Assembly (NCBI RefSeq): GCF_024972755.1
Contig: NZ_CP087724.1
Coordinates: 2,170,001-2,234,000 of the forward strand
Source of the DNA: Halanaeroarchaeum sp. HSR-CO
GTDB taxonomy: Archaea > Halobacteriota > Halobacteria > Halobacteriales > Halobacteriaceae
DNA: 64,000 bases
Direction: 5' to 3'
Shown here: piece by piece, positions 52,144-61,358 of the stretch
Position numbering within the stretch: the first letter of the stretch is position 1
Layout of the letters: each line of letters begins with the position of its first letter
The notes under the pieces: model-generated
The model's database searches: none
What the model was told of the DNA's origin: nothing
What the model saw: only the letters and a program-made list of their open reading frames with translations
Made by a program: the position numbers and the translations under genes

Positions 52144-53429
52144 CAGTCTGCACCCCCGATAGCGACCACCGTCCCGCCCCGCGTCGTCACGACGATGGCG
52201 CCGGCCACGATGGCAGGTGGGGTCACCCACGCCCGTGGATGTGACCCGCCCTCGATGGCCCACGGGGACGCGCCCAGTTCCGCCGTGAACGCGACGATCG
52301 ACTGCGCGCGGTCCGGACCGCTCCCCAGTGACATGGTCGTCAGCGCGAGGTCGTCCGTGGCGGCCGTGACCGCCCCACTCCCGACGTACGAGCACCAGCG
52401 TGGCGTTGGTTCGCGGTCTGTCCGATCGAGTGCGAACGTCGCCGCCCCCGCCTCTCCCGGTTGCTCTACCGCGTAGATGTTTTCGGGCGTGACGACCGGA
52501 GAGAGCAGCGCGCGGAACTCTCCACGGCTGAACGTCCACAGCGGGTCCCCCGTGTCCAGCTCGATGGCGTGGAGTCCCTCGTCGTTGCCGAGGACGGCAG
52601 TCCCGTCGTCGACCACCAGCTGCGTTTCCGTCTGGCGGTCCCGTACCCAGGTCTGGGAACCGCGTTCCACATCGCGGGCGACGACGCCATCGCCGCTCGG
52701 ATAGACGATACGATCGTCGCCCGCAGCGGGTGGCACCGGGGCCGACAGTCGGTTCGCCGGCCGGCGCCACTGTTCGGTCCCGTCGGGCGCGATTGCCACC
52801 AGCCGCTCCGTCCCGAGGGCGATGATGGTCCCGTCGAGGACGGCCGGTCTGCTCACCCGGGTCATGTTCCCGATCCGCCATCGTACCGACCCGTCCGACG
52901 GGTCCAGGGCAACGAGACCATCCGTCGCCCCGACGAGCACCGTTCCCGCCGGGCCGAAAACCGGAGCGACGGTGTTCGACCGATACTCCGCTATCGCGTC
53001 GTCGGTGGTCGGTGAGACCTCGTCGGTGGCCCAGCGACGATCGCCGCTTCGAAGCGAGTGCGCGTGAACACGTCGTTCGTCGGCGACGAGCACCAGTCCC
53101 TCACCGACGGTCGGAGCGCTCGCGGAGAGGCTCCCGGCGTCCGTGTCCGGCAGGGCGAGATCGATCCGCCACCGGACGACGAGATCGCCGTCTGGTAGCG
53201 AACGACCCGCGTACCCCGTATTCCCCACGTCACCGGCGAATCCATTCCAAACGCCTGACGGCGTGGTCTCGAACGGGCCACGGGTGTCGGCCAGTATGGA
53301 GATCGTCTCCTCTGGAGTAGGTGGGTCGGAATCCGGACAGGAAGACGAACAGCCAGCCAGTCCCGCGAGACCGACCACGGAGGCAGTGCCGGCGATGGTC
53401 TGCAGGAGCTTTCGACGGGTGGCAGCCAT
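52143..53429 (-). CDS. PQQ-like (BamB-type) beta-propeller lipoprotein
   Basis: 428 aa. Signal MAATRRKLLQTIAGTASVVGLAGLAGCSSS has the TAT-like RRKLLQ and a lipobox Cys. The mature part is an eight-bladed-type propeller of repeated units such as GLVLVADERRVHAHSLRSGDRRW, TVLVGATDGLVALDPSDGSVRWRIG, GIIALGTERLVAIAPDGTEQWRR and DGTAVLGNDEGLHAIELDTGDPLWTF: the A-x-D-x-x-x-G-x-x-x-W pattern of PQQ-like repeats. No PQQ-enzyme catalytic residues were seen, so a scaffold or sensor is likely. Confidence 0.8.
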   Translation of the reverse strand: MAATRRKLLQTIAGTASVVGLAGLAGCSSSCPDSDPPTPEETISILADTRGPFETTPSGVWNGFAGDVGNTGYAGRSLPDGDLVVRWRIDLALPDTDAGSLSASAPTVGEGLVLVADERRVHAHSLRSGDRRWATDEVSPTTDDAIAEYRSNTVAPVFGPAGTVLVGATDGLVALDPSDGSVRWRIGNMTRVSRPAVLDGTIIALGTERLVAIAPDGTEQWRRPANRLSAPVPPAAGDDRIVYPSGDGVVARDVERGSQTWVRDRQTETQLVVDDGTAVLGNDEGLHAIELDTGDPLWTFSRGEFRALLSPVVTPENIYAVEQPGEAGAATFALDRTDREPTPRWCSYVGSGAVTAATDDLALTTMSLGSGPDRAQSIVAFTAELGASPWAIEGGSHPRAWVTPPAIVAGAIVVTTRGGTVVAIGGAD

Positions 53430-53569
53430 TACCGGCCAGAGGGTCCGCAAATGTTGTGAGTGTTGTGATACGTTCGACTCACGGACGGCGGCTACCACGG
53501 GACCGGACAGGTCGGAAATCCTGGCGGTTGAACAACCTTCAAGACGCTCCCACGCAAACGTTCGCAGGT

Positions 53570-54712
53570 ATGGATATCGCCGATATCGCCGCTACGGACT
53601 TCGTCGAGGTCGACGCCGGACAACGTCTCGGGAAGGTTCGTGCCGTCTTCGAAGCCGAGAATCCCAAGGGTATCATCGTCACCGACGACGGCTCGTACGC
53701 CGGAGTGATCACCGAACGCCAGTTGCTCCAGTCGCACGTCGAGGACGACGCGAAGGCGTCCTCGTTGACGAACCCCGCCCCCAAGGTCGATCAGCACGAA
53801 GACATCCGCGAGACGGCCCGGATGCTCGTCGAGGGGAACACGAAGGTCGCGCCGGTGTTCGACGGCGAGGTGCTGCACGGAATCATCACCGAGGATGACA
53901 TCCTCGACGCCGTCCTCGAGAATCTCGACGCCCTCGACGTCGCCGACATCTACTCCGAGAACCCCATCACCATCTCGAAGGGCGATACCGTCGGCGTCGT
54001 GATCAACCGCCTGCGCGAGCACGGTATCTCCCGACTCCCGGTCGTCGACGAACGAGGCCTGCTCACGGGCGTCGTGACCATCCACGACGTCGTCGACGTG
54101 GTCATCAGGGACATGGACAAGGCGACGACGGGCGACCGGGCCGGCGAGATCGATCGCATCCTGGATATCCCGGTGGCGGACGTCCTCACCAGTCCCGTCG
54201 AGACCGTCACCCTCGAGGACTCCGTCCAGGAGGCCGTCGAGGAGATGCTCGAGAACGACTTCTCCGGGCTCATCGTCACGGACGCCGGGAACGACCGCTC
54301 GGTCATCGGCGTCGTCACCAAGACGGACGTCCTCAGGGCGCTCACGTTCACCGAAGAGGAGCGTATGGACGTCCAGATCACCAACATCGACCTGCTCGAT
54401 GCCATCACCCGGACCGAGATCCGCGAGGACATCGCGGCCATCGCCGACAAGTACAGCGAGATGCAGGTCCACCACGCCCACGTGCGATTCCACCAGCACA
54501 AGGAGAAGCTCCGCGGGACCCCGCTGATCCAGTCCCAGATCCGTCTCCGGACCAACAAGGGCCAGGCAGCTGGCTCGGGTGAGGGGTACGGCGCCGACAA
54601 CGCCTTTTACGTCGCGCTGGACAAACTGGAGCGCAACGTCCTCGAGATGAAGGGCATCCAGGCCGACGCCGAGTACGAGGGGCAGTTGCTCCGCAAGCTC
54701 AACGAACTGTAG
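53570..54712 (+). CDS. Four-CBS protein with C-terminal HPF/RaiA-like ribosome-binding domain
   Basis: 380 aa. Four CBS motifs: MDIADIAATDFVEVDAGQRLGKVRAVFEAENPKGIIV, NPAPKVDQHEDIRETARMLVEGNTKVAPVF, NPITISKGDTVGVVINRLREHGISRLPVV and SPVETVTLEDSVQEAVEEMLENDFSGLIV. The last about 110 residues (MDVQITNIDLLDAITRTEIREDIAAIADKYSEMQVHHAHVRFHQHKEK...NAFYVALDKLERNVLEMKG) have the beta-alpha-beta pattern of ribosome hibernation factors. It fits an energy-sensing (adenine nucleotide) protein that acts on ribosomes, as reported for archaeal CBS-type dormancy factors. ATG 53570 is divergent from the propeller gene. Confidence 0.8.
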   Translation: MDIADIAATDFVEVDAGQRLGKVRAVFEAENPKGIIVTDDGSYAGVITERQLLQSHVEDDAKASSLTNPAPKVDQHEDIRETARMLVEGNTKVAPVFDGEVLHGIITEDDILDAVLENLDALDVADIYSENPITISKGDTVGVVINRLREHGISRLPVVDERGLLTGVVTIHDVVDVVIRDMDKATTGDRAGEIDRILDIPVADVLTSPVETVTLEDSVQEAVEEMLENDFSGLIVTDAGNDRSVIGVVTKTDVLRALTFTEEERMDVQITNIDLLDAITRTEIREDIAAIADKYSEMQVHHAHVRFHQHKEKLRGTPLIQSQIRLRTNKGQAAGSGEGYGADNAFYVALDKLERNVLEMKGIQADAEYEGQLLRKLNEL

Positions 54713-54755
54713 ACGGAGACCGCTTCTCCCGGTATTGCCGGTCGTCGTTCCGGGG

Positions 54756-55454
54756 TCACCTGGGACCGGCGCTCTCGATACCCGACCCCGTGATGGCGAA
54801 CTGGGCCGTCTCGCCCTCCGGACGGGAGCGGTGTTTCTCGAGGGTCGCCCGACGTTTCCCGCCGCGGAACCGGTCGAGACGGACGACCGTTCCCGTCCAG
54901 TGCGAGAGCGTGTGCCCGCCGAGCGGGCGGACCCGGTCCGAGTCGCTCTCCGGGTCGCTGTAGACCTGGTTCGTGATGACGACGACGAGGTCGTTGCGTC
55001 GAGCGAGCGACAGCAGGTGAGTCACCTGGTTGGCGACCTCCCGGAGTGCGTCGCCGCTCTCCTCGTCCTCGGTCCGTTTCAGGCGGTAGAACCCAGTCGC
55101 ACTGTCGAGGACGACGACGTCCGCCCGCTCGGCGAAGTCCGCGACGTCGCGGACGGCCTCGGTCTGTTCCTCGAAGTCGTGGGCGGCCTGGACGATGACC
55201 CGGGACGAGGCGGCCTCCACGTCGTCGACCCTGGCGGAGAGGACCTGTTCGAAGCGTTCGACCGAGAGCCCCTCGGTGTCGACGAACACCGCCGTACCGC
55301 CGTCGGCGACGGCCTCGACGACGGCACTCAGCGCGACGTTGGTCTTCCCCGCGCCCGGAGCGCCGTACAGCTGTGTGACGGTGCCCCGTTCCAGTCCACC
55401 GCCGAGGAGTTCGTCGAGGGCCGAACAGCCCGTCGACAGTCCGGTGTCGGTCAC
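54756..55454 (-). CDS. radB: DNA repair and recombination protein RadB
   Basis: 232 aa from GTG at 55454 (VTDTGLSTGCSALDELLGGGLERGTVTQLYGAPGAGKT). RecA-fold core with Walker A GAPGAGKT (31-38) and Walker B-like DVVVLDSATGFYRL; no N-terminal helix-hairpin-helix domain, which separates RadB from RadA. RadB assists RadA in archaeal homologous recombination. Starts 48 bp from a divergent RuvC-like gene. Confidence 0.92.
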   Translation of the reverse strand: MTDTGLSTGCSALDELLGGGLERGTVTQLYGAPGAGKTNVALSAVVEAVADGGTAVFVDTEGLSVERFEQVLSARVDDVEAASSRVIVQAAHDFEEQTEAVRDVADFAERADVVVLDSATGFYRLKRTEDEESGDALREVANQVTHLLSLARRNDLVVVITNQVYSDPESDSDRVRPLGGHTLSHWTGTVVRLDRFRGGKRRATLEKHRSRPEGETAQFAITGSGIESAGPR

Positions 55455-55501
55455 TACCGGCCAGTAGGCAGGACCGTGGGAAAAACACCCCGATTGCCGG
55501 G

Positions 55502-56296
55502 ATGTCGACACCGGACTTTTGCCCACAGACCGCCGAGTTAGGGCTAGTGATCGTCGTCGCCACGGAGAACTTCGAAGTCTACCACGACGTGGTCGCGGCA
55601 CTCCGTGCTCGCGGGAGCGATTTCACCACAATTCGCGCGGGCGCGGACTTGCCGTCGGACGCCGCAGTGGTCATCGTCGGTCCGGGAGAGGACAGAGCGG
55701 CCGACGTCCCGATCGTCGAGGCCGACCCGACCGACCCACGAGCAGCGGTCGACGAGGCGATGGCAGCGCTTCGATCCGGCGAGGGACCGCTGGTCGTCGG
55801 CGTGGACCCGGGGACCGATCCGGGAATCGCCGTGCTCCACGGCGACCTGGTAGTGGCAGCCTTTCAGGTGCCGATCGACGATGCCGCGGCCACCATTCAC
55901 CGAGAGCTCGACGGATCGACCGACGCGCTTGTCAGACTCGGCGACGGTGCTCGCCTGCACGGGGCCCGGCTACTCGAAGAACTGGGTGACGTCGCCGTCG
56001 AACTGGTCGACGAGTCGGGGACGTCGCCCCATCTCGGGAGTGGGGCTCGCGGGATGGGCGACGTCCTCGCCGCCGTCAACATCGCCCGTCGTTCCGGGAC
56101 GGCCATCGAGGGGCGAAACATCGAACCGACCGAGGGCGAGATCCAGGTCATCAAGAGTCGATCTCGTGAACGCTCGACGGACAACCGGACCATCACGGAA
56201 GCGCTCGCGAGACGGGTCGCCCGCGGCGACCTCACCCTCGACGAGGCCATCGTCGAACACGGGGATGCCGTTTCCGACGACAGCGATGGGACGTGA
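55502..56296 (+). CDS. RuvC-like (RNase H-fold) nuclease-family protein
   Basis: 264 aa. The second half has the RuvC pattern: LVVGVDPGTDPGIAVLHGDLVVAAFQVP (Asp102, the VxDPGxxxG motif), a central ELVDESG (Asp/Glu about 167-171), and RGMGDVLAAVNIARRSG (Asp187, where RuvC has the DA-x-A helix). The N-terminal 90 residues form another alpha/beta unit (LVIVVATENFEVYHDVVAALRARGSDFTTIRAGADL). These acidic sites fit a Holliday-junction-resolvase-like active centre. It is divergent from radB. Start ATG 55502; a GTG at 55547 is possible. Confidence 0.65.
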   Translation: MSTPDFCPQTAELGLVIVVATENFEVYHDVVAALRARGSDFTTIRAGADLPSDAAVVIVGPGEDRAADVPIVEADPTDPRAAVDEAMAALRSGEGPLVVGVDPGTDPGIAVLHGDLVVAAFQVPIDDAAATIHRELDGSTDALVRLGDGARLHGARLLEELGDVAVELVDESGTSPHLGSGARGMGDVLAAVNIARRSGTAIEGRNIEPTEGEIQVIKSRSRERSTDNRTITEALARRVARGDLTLDEAIVEHGDAVSDDSDGT

Positions 56297-56429
56297 TGCC
56301 GGCAGGAACCCGGGCCATGCGGTATTCCTATGAGCCTTGGAATGGTAGTAGTTTACAAGGTCGGACCGACGGTCGGCGCAACGTTCTTCCGTCGGCCCGA
56401 CAGAAACCACAGTATCCCGCACGAGTGCC

Positions 56430-58658
56430 ATGAACGAAGTCCAACTGGAAGTGGCGAAGGCGTACCCGAACGACTCGGGTCGCGGAATCGCCCGCCTCGA
56501 CCCCGACACGCTGTTGCACCTCAAACTGAGCCCCGGCGATATCATCGAAATCGAGGGCGCGGAGATGACCGCGGCGAAGGTATGGCGTGCGGATAGACAG
56601 GACTGGAACACCGATACAGTCCGTATCGACGGCTTCACCCGGCAGAACGCCGACGTCGGCATCGGCGAACGGGTGAAGATACGGAAAGCTGAAGCCGAGA
56701 AGGCCGAGACGCTGGTGCTCGCCCCGCCGGAGGAGGCGAGCGTGCAGTTCGGCTCCGATGCGGCCGGCATGGTGAAACGCCAGATCCTCAAGCGACCGGT
56801 CGTCGCTCGCGACATCGTCCCGGTGATGTCGAGTACGAACCACCCGTTCATGCGGTCACCGGGCCAGGCGATACCGCTCATCGCCGTCGAGACGGAGCCG
56901 GAAGGAGTCGTCCTCGTGACCGAAGACACGGAAGTCGAGTTGCGAGAAGAACCGATCTCGGGGTTCGAGCGCACCGGCGGTGGCATCACCTACGAGGATA
57001 TCGGCGGCCTGCAAAACGAGATCCAGCGGGTCCGGGAGATGGTCGAACTCCCGATGAAGCACCCGCAGATCTTCCAGAAACTCGGCATCGAGCCGCCACA
57101 GGGAGTCCTCCTGCACGGCCCGCCGGGGACCGGCAAGACCCTCCTCGCGAAGGCGGTGGCCAACGAGACGTCGGCGAGTTTCTTCTCCATCGCCGGCCCC
57201 GAAATCATCTCGAAGTACTACGGCGAGTCCGAACAGCAACTCCGGGAGATATTCGAGGACGCCAAAGACGAGGCGCCGGCGATCATCTTCATCGACGAAC
57301 TGGACTCCATCGCGCCGAAGCGCGAGGACGTGACCGGCGAGGTCGAACGGCGGGTCGTCGCCCAGTTGCTCACGATGATGGACGGTCTCGAGGGACGAGG
57401 CCAGGTCATCGTCATCGCCGCGACCAACCGCGTGGACGCCGTGGATCCGGCGCTGCGCCGGCCCGGACGATTCGACCGCGAGATCGAGATCGGCGTCCCC
57501 GACGAGGTGGGTCGCGAGGAGATACTCAAGATCCACACGCGCGGGATGCCCCTCAGCGACGACATCAACCTCTCGAAACTGGCGGACGACACCCACGGCT
57601 TCGTCGGGGCGGACATCGAGTCGCTCACGAAGGAGGCCGCGATGCGCGCGCTCCGCCGCTACCTCCCGGAGATCGACCTCGACGAGGAGGACATCCCGCC
57701 GAGTCTCATCGACCGGATGATCGTCAAACGCAACGACTTCCAGGGCGCGCTCAACGAGGTCGAACCCAGCGCCATGCGCGAGGTCCTCGTCGAACTCCCA
57801 AAGGTCTCCTGGGACGACGTCGGGGGGCTGGCGGATGCGAAGTCGAAGGTCAAAGAGAGCGTCGAGTGGCCGCTGACGTCCCGGGAGAAGTTCACCCGCC
57901 TGGGGATCAACCCGCCGTCCGGGGTCCTCCTCTATGGCCCGCCGGGGACCGGCAAGACGCTGATGGCGAAGGCCGTGGCCAACGAGACGAACGCGAACTT
58001 CATCAGCGTGCGCGGCCCACAACTCCTCTCGAAGTGGGTCGGCGAGTCCGAGAAGGCGATCCGACAGACCTTCAGGAAGGCCCGGCAGGTCAGCCCGACG
58101 GTCGTGTTCTTCGACGAACTCGACAGTCTGGCGCCAGGCCGCGGCCAGGACACGGGCAACAACGTCTCCGAACGGGTCGTCAACCAGTTACTGACCGAAC
58201 TGGACGGGCTCGAAGACATGGAGGACGTCGTCGTCATCGGCGCGACGAACCGCCCGGACATCATCGATCCGGCCCTGATCCGCTCGGGCCGCTTCGATCG
58301 CCTGGTGATGATCGGCCAACCAGGTGTCGAAGGTCGCGAGGAGATCCTGCGGATCCACACCCAGGACACGCCGCTCGCCCCCGACGTCTCGCTGCGCGAA
58401 CTGGCAGAGCGGACCGACGGCTACGTCGGCTCGGACCTCGCGAACATCGCCCGCGAAGCGGCCATCGAGGCCCTTCGCGACGACGACGAGGCGGACGCGG
58501 TCGAGATGCGACACTTCCGTGCCGCCCTCGATTCGGTCCGCCCGACGATCACCGAGGACCTCCTCGAGTACTACGAGCGGGTCGAAGAAGATCTGACCGG
58601 CGGGTCCACGCCTGCTGCCGGTGACCGCCGCCGCGAAGGCCACATCGGGTTCCAGTAG
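56430..58658 (+). CDS. AAA ATPase of the Cdc48/VCP (VAT) family
   Basis: 742 aa. N-terminal double-psi barrel and adaptor region (residues 1-185), then two AAA modules: D1 with [10 protein letters not shown] (about 229) and [15 protein letters not shown]2 with [10 protein letters not shown] (about 502) and [15 protein letters not shown]; arginine fingers and sensor regions are in [15 protein letters not shown] and [14 protein letters not shown]. Cdc48 unfolds tagged or aggregated proteins for the proteasome. No intein. Ends without the conserved hydrophobic tail used for proteasome docking in some archaea (ends HIGFQ). Confidence 0.95.
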   Translation: MNEVQLEVAKAYPNDSGRGIARLDPDTLLHLKLSPGDIIEIEGAEMTAAKVWRADRQDWNTDTVRIDGFTRQNADVGIGERVKIRKAEAEKAETLVLAPPEEASVQFGSDAAGMVKRQILKRPVVARDIVPVMSSTNHPFMRSPGQAIPLIAVETEPEGVVLVTEDTEVELREEPISGFERTGGGITYEDIGGLQNEIQRVREMVELPMKHPQIFQKLGIEPPQGVLLHGPPGTGKTLLAKAVANETSASFFSIAGPEIISKYYGESEQQLREIFEDAKDEAPAIIFIDELDSIAPKREDVTGEVERRVVAQLLTMMDGLEGRGQVIVIAATNRVDAVDPALRRPGRFDREIEIGVPDEVGREEILKIHTRGMPLSDDINLSKLADDTHGFVGADIESLTKEAAMRALRRYLPEIDLDEEDIPPSLIDRMIVKRNDFQGALNEVEPSAMREVLVELPKVSWDDVGGLADAKSKVKESVEWPLTSREKFTRLGINPPSGVLLYGPPGTGKTLMAKAVANETNANFISVRGPQLLSKWVGESEKAIRQTFRKARQVSPTVVFFDELDSLAPGRGQDTGNNVSERVVNQLLTELDGLEDMEDVVVIGATNRPDIIDPALIRSGRFDRLVMIGQPGVEGREEILRIHTQDTPLAPDVSLRELAERTDGYVGSDLANIAREAAIEALRDDDEADAVEMRHFRAALDSVRPTITEDLLEYYERVEEDLTGGSTPAAGDRRREGHIGFQ

Positions 58659-58809
58659 GCGGGAGACCGCGTTTGGGGGCACGTCGCCGAAAGATAGAAA
58701 CCTTCATTATTGTTCACGATAGACACATCATCGCCCTCGGGAAAGTTCGTCACGGGAGGGATGGGGAGGAGATACGTGGACCGACGACCCGCCACCGAGG
58801 GCGTTCCGG

Positions 58810-59778
58810 TCACCACTCCACCGACGCACCGACGTTACGCCCGCCAGTGACTACCACGTCACCGTCGAGTCCGGCGGCCGCTAACGCCGTCTTCCCGGCC
58901 CGTCTGGCGGCGGCCGCGTTCGCCGCATCGGTGATGCCGTAGACGGCCGGCCCCCACGACGACTGCCCCGCGCCCTCGATGGCCGGTTCCCGGGAGAGAT
59001 GCGTGACAAGGTCGCCGACCGGCGGTCGGTAGACGCCACCCTGCTCTTCGGCGTACCACCGGCCGTTCAACCGACCCAATTCTGCGACCCCGTCACCGAA
59101 CGCCGAAACGTCGCCGGCCGTGACCGCCGGGAGGATACGGCGGACGACGAGGCCCGCGATGCGATCGCTGAGGGTCGGGTCCGCGCGTTCGACCGTCGCG
59201 CGCATACTCCGATCCTCGTCCTGACCGTGAGGGCCCCGACTCCCGGCCGGGACGACGATCAGAAAGCGCCAGTCCGCGGGAATGTCGTGACGAGCCGCGA
59301 CCCGCGGGACGGTCCAGTCGCCGGTCACCGGTGGCTCGGTAGTGAACTGACCGGTCGGGTGTCCATCGTCCAGGACGAACCCGCCGGACTCGAAGGTCGC
59401 CACCCCGACGCCGCTCCGGCCGCCACGGCCCAGCATCGGGGCGCGGGTCCGGATCCGTGGCTCGTCGTCGTAGGCACGGGCGACGGCGGCCAGCACGGCG
59501 AGTGCCCGCTGGGTACCGCTTCCCAGACCGACGTGCTGGGGATACTCCGTCTCGATGCGGACGCGGGCCCCAGGGACGTCCAGTACCGAACACACCGCTT
59601 CGACCAGCGAGTGGAGGCCAGGTTCGTCGACCGTGGGAGTGTCCGCTCGCGAGGCGTGGACGACCGTCCGGGGTTCCTCGAGGGCGACGCCGACGCTCCC
59701 GTACAGTCGCTCGTTCGAGAGCGAGAGATTGACAAAGCCGAAGTGGAGGCGCGCGCTCGTCGAGACCTGGACGTCCAT
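58810..59778 (-). CDS. mptG: Beta-ribofuranosylaminobenzene 5'-phosphate synthase-like protein
   Basis: 322 aa GHMP-fold enzyme. MDVQVSTSARLHFGFVNLSLSNERLYGSVGVALEEP, then YPQHVGLGSGTQRALAVLAAVARAYD (GHMP ATP/PP loop) and GRGGRSGVGVATFESGGFVLDDGHP. In methanogens MptG condenses PRPP with 4-hydroxybenzoate or pABA-like compounds to begin pterin arm synthesis; haloarchaea, which use folates, also keep the gene and it is thought to serve their pterin cofactor. Later FLIVVPAGSRGPHGQDE and SSWGPAVYGI match the family end. Confidence 0.88.
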   Translation of the reverse strand: MDVQVSTSARLHFGFVNLSLSNERLYGSVGVALEEPRTVVHASRADTPTVDEPGLHSLVEAVCSVLDVPGARVRIETEYPQHVGLGSGTQRALAVLAAVARAYDDEPRIRTRAPMLGRGGRSGVGVATFESGGFVLDDGHPTGQFTTEPPVTGDWTVPRVAARHDIPADWRFLIVVPAGSRGPHGQDEDRSMRATVERADPTLSDRIAGLVVRRILPAVTAGDVSAFGDGVAELGRLNGRWYAEEQGGVYRPPVGDLVTHLSREPAIEGAGQSSWGPAVYGITDAANAAAARRAGKTALAAAGLDGDVVVTGGRNVGASVEW

Positions 59779-59845
59779 ACGGCGACTGCGACCGGGAGGC
59801 GATTGACCCTTTCGCCATCGGCCGACGTTCCCCGGAGTTCGCCGA

Positions 59846-59989
59846 TCACGGTGCGGTCCGAATACGCCAGTAGCCGACGAGCCCACCGAGCACCGTCCCC
59901 GCGATTAGTCCACCCGGCCCGAGGAAGACGAAGCCGAAGACCAGTCCCAGGACGACGGCGAGGAAGGCTTCCGAGTGACGCGGGTTCAT
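59846..59989 (-). CDS. Small single-/double-helix membrane protein
   Basis: 47 aa from ATG at 59989: MNPRHSEAFLAVVLGLVFGF, then VFLGPGGLIAGTVLGGLVGYWRIRTAP. Two closely packed Gly-rich hydrophobic segments joined by GPGG and a basic end. It lies 67 bp upstream of the mptG-like gene on the same strand. Family not recognised. Confidence 0.55.
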   Translation of the reverse strand: MNPRHSEAFLAVVLGLVFGFVFLGPGGLIAGTVLGGLVGYWRIRTAP

Positions 59990-60077
59990 ACGGATACTGG
60001 GAGCGCCCAGGGATTTATTCTTCGCCATCTGCCACGAGGGGCTAGTTATACAACCCCCATCCACCAACTGTCCCGAT

Positions 60078-61244
60078 ATGCCAGGGCGTCTGGTGGGGCA
60101 GTTGGGGGTCGACCGAGCCATCGATCAGTTTCTCGCCTTCGCCCGGACGGATCCAACGGTGGCCGTAGCCGCGGCTATCGGCATCGTCGCTCTCCTCGTC
60201 GCCGGCTGGCTACTCTTCCGGTGGTACCGGAGACCGACCGCCAGGGGCCTGACCCAGGTCCTCGAATCAGCCGAGGAGGTCACCGTCCTCATGCACCCGA
60301 ATCCCGACCCGGACGCGATGGGCGCCGCAATCGGCGTCGCCCACCTCGCCGACCGGGTGGACACCGAGGCATTCATTCAGTATCCCGGCGAGATCCGCCA
60401 TCAGGAGAACCGCTCGTTCAGGACCGTCCTCGACCTCGACCTCGAACGAATCGAGAGCGCCGAGGACATCGCGTCCGACAGGGTGGTCCTCGTCGATCAC
60501 AACGAACCGCGGGGGTTCGATGGCGCCGAACGGATCCGGCCGGTTGCGGTCATCGACCACCATCCAGGGTCGGGCGACGGCACGCGGTTCACGGACGTCC
60601 GGCCCGAGTACGGCGCCGCGTCGACCATCCTCGCGGAGTACCTGGATTCACTCGGGTTCGAACCCGGTGATCCGACGGACGGCGAGCCCATTCCCCCCGA
60701 GATCGCTTCGGGGCTCCTCTACGGGATCCTCGCCGATACCAGTCATCTGACGAACGGCGCCTCGCCGGCCGAGTTCGAGGCGAGTGCCTATCTCTCTCCG
60801 GGCATCGATTCGGACCTGCTCGATCGGATCGCGAACCCGCAGGTGGACGCCGAGACCCTCGATGTCAAAGCACGGGCGATCACCGGTCGAGAAGTGAAAA
60901 ACCCCTTCGCCATGAGCCACGTCGGGGACCTCTCGAACGTCGACGCCATCCCGCAGGCGGCGGACGAACTACTCCACCTCGAGGGCGTCACGGCCGTCGT
61001 CGTCTCGGGCCGAAAAGACGGGACGCTATTCCTCTCGGGTCGGTCACGCGACGACCGCGTCCACATGGGTCGCATCCTGGAGCACGTCCTCGGCGACATC
61101 CCGATGGCGAGCGGTGGGGGCCACGCCAGGATGGGCGGCGGACAGGCCTCCATCGACCACATGGAGGGTATCGGGCCGTCCGATGGCGTCTCGATGGACG
61201 AACTCCACGACCGACTGTTCACCGCGATGGCCGGCGAGGTCTAA
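60078..61244 (+). CDS. DHH-family phosphoesterase with N-terminal membrane helix
   Basis: 388 aa. One membrane helix at residues 30-50 (AVAAAIGIVALLVAGWLLF), then DHH domain: VTVLMHPNPDPDAMGAAIGVAHLA, VVLVDHNEPRGF, RPVAVIDHHPGSGDG; then DHHA1: TAVVVSGRKDGTLFLSGRSRDDRVHMGRILEHVLG, and the family's Gly-rich GGGHARMGGGQASI. Such enzymes hydrolyse cyclic dinucleotides or short oligonucleotides (GdpP, NrnA-like). A membrane helix before DHH recalls GdpP, but GdpP's degenerate GGDEF domain is absent. Confidence 0.85.
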   Translation: MPGRLVGQLGVDRAIDQFLAFARTDPTVAVAAAIGIVALLVAGWLLFRWYRRPTARGLTQVLESAEEVTVLMHPNPDPDAMGAAIGVAHLADRVDTEAFIQYPGEIRHQENRSFRTVLDLDLERIESAEDIASDRVVLVDHNEPRGFDGAERIRPVAVIDHHPGSGDGTRFTDVRPEYGAASTILAEYLDSLGFEPGDPTDGEPIPPEIASGLLYGILADTSHLTNGASPAEFEASAYLSPGIDSDLLDRIANPQVDAETLDVKARAITGREVKNPFAMSHVGDLSNVDAIPQAADELLHLEGVTAVVVSGRKDGTLFLSGRSRDDRVHMGRILEHVLGDIPMASGGGHARMGGGQASIDHMEGIGPSDGVSMDELHDRLFTAMAGEV

Positions 61245-61277
61245 ATCGTAAAGACGTGAGGATTCCCGGAAGCTGGG

Positions 61278-61293
61278 AAGCCCGCTCGGGCTT
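61278..61293 (+). terminator. Hairpin after the DHH gene
   Basis: AAGCCCGCTCGGGCTT, 7-bp arms (AAGCCCG/CGGGCTT) around CT, 34 bp after the DHH stop. No long T-run follows, so function as a terminator is only possible. Not part of a repeat array. Confidence 0.35.
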
Positions 61294-61358
61294 ATCCACC
61301 TACTGTGCCTACATCGATTCGAGAGAGTGCTGAGAGTGGCTCGATCGAGACACGTACC

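Noticed and set aside
56430-58658. Intein or frameshift in Cdc48 or RfcL
   Set aside because: Both have normal length and uninterrupted Walker motifs.
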